A program made the position numbers and the translations under genes. This document shows positions 57,926 through 64,000 of a DNA stretch of 64,000 nucleotides, piece after piece. This stretch comes from Plantactinospora sp040120695 (GTDB taxonomy: Bacteria; Actinomycetota; Actinomycetes; Mycobacteriales; Micromonosporaceae), in NCBI RefSeq assembly GCF_040120695.1, contig NZ_JBEEAC010000001.1:124001-188000 (forward strand), in the 5' to 3' direction. Positions within the stretch are counted from its first letter, which is position 1. Each line of letters begins with the position of its first letter. The notes under the pieces were generated by a model. That model saw only the letters and a list, made by a program, of their open reading frames with translations. It was not told the origin of the DNA and ran no database searches.

Positions 57926-60814
57926 GTGCGGATTCAGCTGCTCGGTCCGGTTCGGGCCTGGCGCGACGGTGAACCGCTCGACCTGGGACCGGCGGCCCGA
58001 CGGGTGGTGCTGGGCCTGCTGGCACTGGCCGGGGGCAAGCCGCTGCAACGCGCCGAACTCATGCGCGGGCTCTGGTACGACCGGGAGCCGCCCAGCAGCG
58101 CGGCGAACGTCATCCAGACCCACGTCAAGCACCTGCGCCGGCTGCTCGAACCGGAACGGCGCCCCCGGGACCGGGGAACCGTGCTGCGGCTGGTCGGCGA
58201 CGGCTACGCGCTGCACCTGCCGGACGCCGGGCTGGACGTCACGCAGTTCCGCCAGCGGGTCGACGCGGCCGCGACCGCGCAGCGGCGGGGGCAGCTCGAC
58301 GCGGCGGCGGAACTGCTCGGCGAGGCGCTGGCGCTGTGGCACGGCCCAGCGCTCGCCGACATACCCACCCTGGCGAGCCACCCGAAGGTGGTCGCGCTGG
58401 CCGGCGAGCGGCAGGCGGCACTCGGGCGGTACGGCGAGGTGATGATCGCCGCCGGTCGGGCCGCCGAGGGGTTGCCGATCCTGGCGGAGGCGGCAATCGC
58501 CGCGCCGCTGGACGAGGCGGCACACGCCCGGCTGATCCGGGCGTACCACGTGGCGGGACGGCGCGGGCAGGCATTCGCCGCGTACCACGAGGTGCGCCGG
58601 CGGCTTGCCGAGGACCTGGGCGTGGCGCCCGGGCCGGCGCTGGCGGCCGCGCACGCCGCGCTGCTGCGGGACGAGAAACAGCCGGCCCGTCCGGCCCGCC
58701 CGGTGATGCCTCCGGTGGGGGTGGCCCGGAACGCGTCGAAGCCGGCGCAGCTTCCGGCGGACCTGGCGGAGTTCACCGGCCGGACGGGCGAGTTGACCCG
58801 GCTCGACGGCCTGCTGGACCGGGCGACCCGGCCGCCCGGACCGGCCGCGACCGTCATCGCCGTGGTCTCCGGCACCGCCGGTGTCGGCAAGACCACCCTG
58901 GCGGTGCACTGGGCACACCAGGCGGCACACCGTTTCCCCGACGGCCAGCTCTACGTCAACCTGCGTGGCTTCGACCCGGCCGGCCCGGCGGTGGACCCGG
59001 CCGAGGCGGTGCGGCAGTTCCTCGACGCGCTCGCGGTGCCGGCCGAGCGGATCCCGACCGACCCCGATGCGCAGGCGGCGCTCTACCGCAGCCAGATGTT
59101 CCACCGGCGGATGCTGGTGCTGCTGGACAACGCCCGGGACGCCGCCCAGCTTCGCCCACTGCTGCCCGGCGGGCCCGGCTGCCTGGTCCTGGTCACCAGC
59201 CGGGCCCGGTTGACGGACCTGGTCGCCATCGAGGGCGCCACACCGGTACCGGTCGAGCCGCTGCCCGCCCGGGAGGCCCGCGAACTGCTCCTGCGGCGGA
59301 TCGGCGATCACCGGGCCGGCGAGGAACCGCAGGCGGTGGTCGATATCCTGGCCCGGTGTGCCGGGCTGCCGCTGGCGTTGGCGATCGTGGCCGCCCAGGT
59401 CGCCACCAGCCGGAACCTCTCCCTGGCCGATCTGGCCGGCCAGTTGCGCCGGGGCGCCGGCCGGCTCGACGCGCTGAGCACCGGCGATCCGACCACCGAC
59501 CTGCGAGCGGTCTTCTCCTGGTCGTACCGGTCGCTCAGTCCGGCCGCCGCGCGACTGTTCCGACTGCTCGGCCTGCACCCCGGGCCGGACCTCTCGGCCG
59601 CCGCGGCGGCCAGTCTCGCCGGTCGGCCGCTGGCCGAAGTGCGGGAGGCACTGGCCGAGCTGACCCGGTCGAACCTGCTCGGGCAGCGCGCCGTCGGCCG
59701 GTACGCCCCGCACGACCTGCTGCGAGCCTACGCGGCCGAGGTGGCCGAGCAGGTCGACTCGGCGCGGCGGCGTCGATCCGCCGTCGACCGGCTGCTCGAC
59801 CACTACCTGCACAGCGGGAACGCCGCCGACGCCAAGCTGCGGACCGAGCCGAGTCCGCTTCCGCTCGGCCGGCTCCGCCCCGGGGTCACCCCGGAGTGTC
59901 CCGTCGACGACCAGGGGGCACTCGACTGGTTCGCCGCCGAACGCCTCGTGTTGCTGGCCCTTCTCGTACACGTCGCCGGCAGTGGACGCGACGTGCAGAC
60001 ATGGCAGCTGGCCTGGATCCTGGCCACCTATCTGGACCGCCGCGGCCACTGGTACGACCTCGTCGGCACCCAGCGTGCGGCGGTGGCCGCCGCGCGCCGG
60101 CTCGCCGAGCCGGCGGCCCAGGCCGTCGCGTACCGGTTCCTCGCCCGGGCCTACACCCGGCTGGGCCGGCTCGACGACGCGGACACCCAGCTGCGCAACG
60201 CCCTGGAGCTGTACGACCACTGCGGTGACCAGGCCGGGCAGGGGCACACGCACCTGAACCTGTCGCTGATGTGGGAGCGGCGGGGCCGGCTTCCCGAGGC
60301 GCTCGACCACGCCCGGAGAGCGCTCGGGCTGCTCCATGACGCCGGCAGTCGGCTCGGGGTGGCGCGGGCGCGCAACGCGGTCGGCTGGTACCACACCCTG
60401 CTGGAGGACCACTCCTCGGCACTGGCCTACTGCGAGCAGGCCCTCCTCGAACTCCAGGAACTCGACGACCGCAACGGGCAGGCCAACACCTGGGAGAGTC
60501 TGGGCCGGGCGCACCACCATCTCGGCCACCGGGCCCGGTCGCTGCGCTGCTACGACCAGGCCCTGCGGCTCTACCGGGCGATCGGCGACCGCCACCTGGA
60601 GGGCATCACCCTGTCGCACCTCGGTGACACCCACCACGCGTTCGGGGACCCGCGAGCCGCCGGGGACGTCTGGCGGGAGGCGTTGGCGGTGCTCGGCGAC
60701 GTCGACCACATCGAGGCGGGCAAGGTGCGTGCCAAGCTCGCCGCGCTCGACCGGCCGGGCCAGGTGGTCGGCACCGGGGTCGGCGCCGACGGCTCCGCGT
60801 CACCCCAGTGGTGA
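57926..60814 (+). CDS. SARP/AfsR-type regulator with BTAD, NB-ARC and TPR domains
   Basis: A 962-residue regulator with the same layout as the one at 4261-7104: winged helix (VRIQLLGPVRAWRDGE), activation domain (LADIPTLASHPKVVAL, AYHEVRRRLAEDLGVAPGPA), NB-ARC with SGTAGVGKTTLAVHW and RMLVLLDNARDAAQLRPLL, winged helix ending APHDLLRAYAAEVAE, and C-terminal tetratricopeptide repeats. The GTG at 57926 starts exactly at the conserved domain; an upstream GTG at 57896 would add ten residues. No biosynthetic genes lie beside it, so it may be an orphan or act at a distance. I saw no TTA codon in it on inspection. Confidence 0.9.
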   Translation: MRIQLLGPVRAWRDGEPLDLGPAARRVVLGLLALAGGKPLQRAELMRGLWYDREPPSSAANVIQTHVKHLRRLLEPERRPRDRGTVLRLVGDGYALHLPDAGLDVTQFRQRVDAAATAQRRGQLDAAAELLGEALALWHGPALADIPTLASHPKVVALAGERQAALGRYGEVMIAAGRAAEGLPILAEAAIAAPLDEAAHARLIRAYHVAGRRGQAFAAYHEVRRRLAEDLGVAPGPALAAAHAALLRDEKQPARPARPVMPPVGVARNASKPAQLPADLAEFTGRTGELTRLDGLLDRATRPPGPAATVIAVVSGTAGVGKTTLAVHWAHQAAHRFPDGQLYVNLRGFDPAGPAVDPAEAVRQFLDALAVPAERIPTDPDAQAALYRSQMFHRRMLVLLDNARDAAQLRPLLPGGPGCLVLVTSRARLTDLVAIEGATPVPVEPLPAREARELLLRRIGDHRAGEEPQAVVDILARCAGLPLALAIVAAQVATSRNLSLADLAGQLRRGAGRLDALSTGDPTTDLRAVFSWSYRSLSPAAARLFRLLGLHPGPDLSAAAAASLAGRPLAEVREALAELTRSNLLGQRAVGRYAPHDLLRAYAAEVAEQVDSARRRRSAVDRLLDHYLHSGNAADAKLRTEPSPLPLGRLRPGVTPECPVDDQGALDWFAAERLVLLALLVHVAGSGRDVQTWQLAWILATYLDRRGHWYDLVGTQRAAVAAARRLAEPAAQAVAYRFLARAYTRLGRLDDADTQLRNALELYDHCGDQAGQGHTHLNLSLMWERRGRLPEALDHARRALGLLHDAGSRLGVARARNAVGWYHTLLEDHSSALAYCEQALLELQELDDRNGQANTWESLGRAHHHLGHRARSLRCYDQALRLYRAIGDRHLEGITLSHLGDTHHAFGDPRAAGDVWREALAVLGDVDHIEAGKVRAKLAALDRPGQVVGTGVGADGSASPQW

Positions 60815-60952
60815 GCGACGCCCGGCAGTGGTTTCCGGTGTCGCCGGTCGGGTAGGGAACTCCGGCTCTGCCACCCGCGCCCCAGCGCGTCCGTGGCCAG
60901 CGCGGTGCCGGGCGTACCCGTCCGGGCAGGATACGGGCAAGGAGGACCGGTG

Positions 60953-61411
60953 GTGTCGAAGGAGTACCGCAAGGACCCGGAGGTCGTTTCCCGGCTGTCC
61001 CCGCAGCAGTACCACGTGACCCAAGAGTCCGGCACGGAACCGCCGTTCCGGAACGAGTACTGGGACAGCGAGGAACCGGGCATCTACGTCGACGTCGTCT
61101 CCGGCGAGCCGCTGTTCGCCTCGGTCGACAAGTTCGACAGCGGTACCGGGTGGCCGAGCTTCACCGCGTCGATCGAACCCGCGAACGTGGTGCAGGTCGA
61201 CGACTCGACCCTCGGGATGGTGCGTACCGAGGTGCGGTCGGCGCACGGGGACAGCCACCTCGGCCACCTCTTCGACGACGGTCCACGGGAACGGGGCGGG
61301 CTGCGGTACTGCATGAACTCCGCCGCGCTGCGCTTCGTACCCCTGGCCGACCTGGAGCGCGAGGGATATGGCGAGTACCGCCGGCTCTTCGACGGTGCTG
61401 ACGGGGGCTGA
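60953..61411 (+). CDS. msrB: Peptide-methionine (R)-S-oxide reductase
   Basis: A 152-residue MsrB that repairs methionine-R-sulfoxide. It has the family sequences QYHVTQESGTEPPF, GTGWPSF and HLGHLFDDGP, and the catalytic Cys in RYCMNSAALRF. The zinc-binding CxxC pairs of many MsrB proteins are absent: the positions read YVDVVSGEPLF and AHGDSHLGH. This is therefore the zinc-free form. GGAGGA precedes two adjacent GTG codons (60950, 60953); spacing favours the second. Confidence 0.93.
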   Translation: MSKEYRKDPEVVSRLSPQQYHVTQESGTEPPFRNEYWDSEEPGIYVDVVSGEPLFASVDKFDSGTGWPSFTASIEPANVVQVDDSTLGMVRTEVRSAHGDSHLGHLFDDGPRERGGLRYCMNSAALRFVPLADLEREGYGEYRRLFDGADGG

Positions 61412-61480
61412 CCGTCGCCGGTGACGTCAGCGCGCCGGGTCGATCCGCCAGAGTTGCGCGGGGTGCGTCGGTGACGGGCG

Positions 61481-62590
61481 CTATCGACCCCGGCCCGACG
61501 GCCGGCGGCGGGCCCGCCAGATGGCGAATCCGGCGGCCACCACCAGGACCAGCAGGGTCAGCGTCACCGCGCCGACGAACCGGCCGGTCACGTCCCGGCT
61601 CGACTCCGCCGCCCGGTCCCGGTCGAGTCGGGTGTCCTGTGTGGCCGGCCCGGCGCTGGTGCCCGGCGAGGAGGACTGTTTCGGCTCCCGGTCCGGGATC
61701 GGATAGCGCAGCAGCACCGGGTCGGCGGCGGATTCGGTCTCCGCCTTCTCCGAGAGCGTCAGCAGCGCCGTCCCGTCCGGGTCGTACGTGATCGCCTCGC
61801 CCTGCGGCTCGTCGGGCAGCGGTACGACCCGGGGCGTCCCCTCGGTGACGGCGCGGACCACGTCGCCGTCGGTGACGTCGAACTCCAGGGCGTCGGCGTA
61901 GGTGCGCAGCACCACCCGGGTGCCGTCCGGGGCGACCGCGCCGCCGGTGACGAGCAGCCGTCCGAAGATCGAGAAGGGGTTGCTGGTGGTGCTCCTCGGC
62001 AGGGTGACCTCGCCGACCCTGCGCAGCGGGGTGGTCTGCCCGGCCCGCAGCTCCCGGACCGGGGCGTAGAGGCCGGGCGTGCCGGAGTCCTTGGTGACGA
62101 TGATCGGGGTGCCGTCGGCGGAGAGCAGCAGCGCCTCCGCGTCGTGCGCGCCGTCCGGGTAACTGACCCGGTACAGCACGGGCGACCGGGCACCCGGGGC
62201 CAGTTTCCAAAACGCGACGGTCTCGCGTACCCGGTTGTTGTCGCCGACGTCACCGATCCAGATGGTGCCGTCCGGCGCCCGGACCAGGTCCTCGGTGTCC
62301 CGGGGGCGGGACGGGTAGCGGACGGTGCGGGTGACCGCGCAGTCCCGGTCGAGGAAGAAGATCCGCCGCCGGCTTTCCAGGTCGGAGCTGTCGTTGACCA
62401 CCACGTAGCCGTCGTCGGTGGCGGCCAGCCCGGAGATCTCCACCAGCCGCTCGTCGTCGACGGTGCAGACCGGGGTGCCGGCGGCGGCGCGGGCAGCGGC
62501 CGCCACCTGCCCGGCGGCCGGTCGGGCTGCCGCGCCGCCGGCCGGGAGGACCAGCACCGCGGCGGCCACCAGGGTCGTCAGGCGCCGCAT
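61481..62590 (-). CDS. Secreted, membrane-anchored beta-propeller-like protein
   Basis: A 369-residue protein with a signal peptide (LTTLVAAAVLVLPAGGAAA) and a C-terminal membrane helix (VGAVTLTLLVLVVAAGFAIW) followed by a basic stop-transfer, so the body is extracytoplasmic. The middle contains repeated propeller-like strands (ISGLAATDDGYVVVNDSSD, LVRAPDGTIWIGDVGDNN, GGAVAPDGTRVVLRTYADAL, EAITYDPDGTALLTLSE). No catalytic motif is evident. The function is unknown; family members are common in actinomycetes. Confidence 0.78.
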   Translation of the reverse strand: MRRLTTLVAAAVLVLPAGGAAARPAAGQVAAAARAAAGTPVCTVDDERLVEISGLAATDDGYVVVNDSSDLESRRRIFFLDRDCAVTRTVRYPSRPRDTEDLVRAPDGTIWIGDVGDNNRVRETVAFWKLAPGARSPVLYRVSYPDGAHDAEALLLSADGTPIIVTKDSGTPGLYAPVRELRAGQTTPLRRVGEVTLPRSTTSNPFSIFGRLLVTGGAVAPDGTRVVLRTYADALEFDVTDGDVVRAVTEGTPRVVPLPDEPQGEAITYDPDGTALLTLSEKAETESAADPVLLRYPIPDREPKQSSSPGTSAGPATQDTRLDRDRAAESSRDVTGRFVGAVTLTLLVLVVAAGFAIWRARRRPSGRGR

Positions 62591-62666
62591 CCGGCAAGTG
62601 TGGCACGGGGTTTCACGTTTCGAGCCGGGACCCGACGGGGTCAGCCCATCGCGGGACCGTCACCCG

Positions 62667-63707
62667 TCAGGTCACCTCCTGTGGTACCGGAAGGGCGTCC
62701 CCAGGAGGTACCGGAGGCGGGTCTTCCCGAGGCACCGGTGACCGGCCGGTGCCGGCGGTGTGGTCGGGTTCGGCGTCGGGCCCCGCCTCGCGGACGAAGT
62801 CGACGACCCGGCGTACGACCTCGGGGTCGGCCAGGATGCGGCCGTGCCCGAGCCCGGCGGTGCGGTACAGCCGGCCCGGCCAGGCGGCGGCCATGGTGAC
62901 CCCGTCGGTCGGGCTCACCTCGCGGTCGTCGCGGTCCTGCACCACCAGCAGCGGCGGCAGTTGCCCGGCACCCCGGGCGCGGGCCCCTAGGTCGAAGTCG
63001 GCGATCGGCCGGCCGACCAGCGACTCCATCGCCGCGATGAGCCGGTCGCCGACCGCCGGGCCGATACCGAGAGTCCGCCGGAACGCCCCGATGTGGGGGA
63101 GAGGGTCGGCGAGCGGGGCGATCATCACCAGTCGACGCACCGGCAGCCCGTCGAGGACGGCGAGCCCGGCCGCGCTGGCGCCGAGCGAGTGGGCGATCAC
63201 GGCGTGCGCAGGGCCGTGGGCGCGGACGACCGCCGTCAGCGCGTCGGCGAACTCGCTGAGCGTGGCCCGGTGCGGGCCGAGCGCGCCCGGTCCGGAGCGG
63301 CCGTGACTGAGCGCGTCCCAGGCGACCACCCGGTAGCCGGCGGCCACCAGCGTGGGGACGAAGCCGTGCAGCTGGGTGGCGGAACCGCCCCAGCCGTGCG
63401 CCAGGTAGACGAAGGGGCCACTGCCCCAGGCCCGGCTGGTGACCGTACCGCCGTTGACGGCGACGGTGCGGGGGGCGCCGTCGTGCGGGCCGGTGAAGGT
63501 GGCGGCGCCGGTCCCGGCCGGCACCGTGCGGGCGGTGGGGGTGCGCCGGCGGGGCGGGGTGCACCAGAGCCGGAGCGCGAGCCGGCCGCCGGCCTCCGGC
63601 GCCAGGTGTTCCAGGGTACGGAAGGCGGCCCGCATCCCGGTGATGATGACCCAGCGAAAGGAACGAACGATCGTGCTTTTCTTGCGTCGGACGTAGGTGC
63701 CGGTCAC
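62667..63707 (-). CDS. Alpha/beta hydrolase with serine nucleophile
   Basis: A 346-residue hydrolase. The oxyanion loop is YLAHGWGGSATQLHGF, the nucleophile elbow AHSLGASAAG with Ser, the acid probably in VVQDRDDREVSPTD, and the His in RTAGLGHGRILADPE. The first 90 residues are an additional basic, partly hydrophobic N-terminus and the last 30 a Pro-rich tail. An esterase or lipase-like role is likely. GAGGAG precedes the GTG at 63707. The neighbouring TetR-like gene lies just upstream on the same strand and may regulate it. Confidence 0.87.
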   Translation of the reverse strand: MTGTYVRRKKSTIVRSFRWVIITGMRAAFRTLEHLAPEAGGRLALRLWCTPPRRRTPTARTVPAGTGAATFTGPHDGAPRTVAVNGGTVTSRAWGSGPFVYLAHGWGGSATQLHGFVPTLVAAGYRVVAWDALSHGRSGPGALGPHRATLSEFADALTAVVRAHGPAHAVIAHSLGASAAGLAVLDGLPVRRLVMIAPLADPLPHIGAFRRTLGIGPAVGDRLIAAMESLVGRPIADFDLGARARGAGQLPPLLVVQDRDDREVSPTDGVTMAAAWPGRLYRTAGLGHGRILADPEVVRRVVDFVREAGPDAEPDHTAGTGRSPVPREDPPPVPPGDALPVPQEVT

Positions 63708-63732
63708 GATGACTCCTCGGGTCGGGGTGCGG

Positions 63733-64000
63733 TCAGCCGGACTTCGGCCGGGCGGCGTCCAGCAGGGCCTCGAAGGACTGCCGGGCCCAGGTGTCGGTGC
63801 GCGGGTCGTTCAGCAGGCGCCGCGAGTGGAAGGCGCCGAGCATGACGCTGTGCAGGTCGTGGGCGAACCGCTCGGGGTCGGCGGCCTCGTCGAACTGGCC
63901 CTCGGCGATCCCGGTGCGGAAGATCTGCGCGATGACGTCGGAAAGGTCGCGGTGGTCGGCGACCAACTGGTCCCGGACCGGACCGGGCTGGTCGTCGAAC
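63733..64000 (-). CDS. TetR-family regulator (C-terminal part; N-terminus beyond the window)
   Basis: The last 88 codons of a gene entering from the right edge. The helical sequence DLSDVIAQIFRTGIAEGQFD, then DPERFAHDLHSVMLGAFHSR and TWARQSFEALLDAARP, matches the C-terminal ligand-binding domain of TetR regulators. The DNA-binding domain lies outside the window, so no target can be stated beyond the adjacent hydrolase gene, 25 bp downstream on the same strand. Confidence 0.72.
   Translation of the reverse strand, partial: FDDQPGPVRDQLVADHRDLSDVIAQIFRTGIAEGQFDEAADPERFAHDLHSVMLGAFHSRRLLNDPRTDTWARQSFEALLDAARPKSG

Noticed and set aside
1..64000. CRISPR arrays, transposons, phage genes, tRNA or rRNA
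   Set aside because: I saw no regular repeat-spacer pattern, transposase or integrase motifs, terminal inverted repeats or tRNA-like cloverleaf sequences.

Overview
The window is very GC-rich and gene-dense. It has GTG and TTG starts, ATGA/GTGA stop-start overlaps, two SARP/AfsR-type regulators, an ECF sigma factor paired with a DGPF protein, and in-frame TTA codons confined (as far as I checked) to secondary-metabolism regulators. This is the profile of a filamentous actinomycete; Micromonosporaceae is my best guess, from style rather than from any marker gene. I see no rRNA, tRNA, CRISPR array or transposase.

Region 1 (1-17.6 kb) starts with a MerR regulator cut by the window edge, a dehalogenase-like hydrolase and a divergent CGNR zinc-finger protein. 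A compact natural-product locus follows. It has two TTA-containing regulators (an HTH/NB-ARC protein and a SARP with NB-ARC and TPR domains) and a translationally coupled operon reading PCP, cytochrome P450, condensation-like protein, adenylation enzyme. A divergent free-standing condensation protein and a coupled pair of ABC exporters complete it. All NRPS parts are separate proteins. The condensation-like protein next to the P450 has HRVAVDE where a catalytic domain has HHxxxDG, which resembles the P450-recruiting X domain of glycopeptide synthetases. A GAACAG direct repeat of 10-bp period lies in front of both the biosynthetic operons and the exporter operon.

Region 2 (18-21 kb) is a stress module: a Dps ferritin-like protein, two coupled MEDS-domain sensors (the second carrying an anti-sigma-type HATPase) and a GNAT acetyltransferase.

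Region 3 (21-54 kb) is a large oxalate/formate/glyoxylate catabolic island. Oxalate enters through an OFA-family transporter, is activated by a formyl-CoA transferase (Frc) and decarboxylated by Oxc. Formate is oxidised by a soluble NAD-dependent formate dehydrogenase (FdsGBAD), with FdhD and a MoeA-like protein as maturation factors. The assimilatory branch probably runs from oxalyl-CoA to glyoxylate by a PanE2-type reductase, then through glyoxylate carboligase, tartronate semialdehyde reductase (plus hydroxypyruvate isomerase) and glycerate kinase to 2-phosphoglycerate. A SucCD pair and an NDP-forming acyl-CoA synthetase probably recycle CoA thioesters. An Nramp-like protein, a small membrane protein and TerC are co-transcribed. 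A near-palindrome, TGCATACNGTATGCA, recurs at the head of essentially every operon of the island, and weakly before its own FCD-type GntR gene, so it is a strong candidate for the regulon operator. The frc and oxc promoters share a duplicated block of about 78 bp. An ECF42-like sigma factor with its DGPF partner sits between oxc and gntR.

Region 4 (54-64 kb) is ordinary actinomycete content: a beta-helix lipoprotein, an S-adenosylmethionine methyltransferase, a VOC protein, a second large SARP regulator, MsrB, a membrane-anchored propeller-like protein, an alpha/beta hydrolase and a TetR-like gene cut by the right edge.
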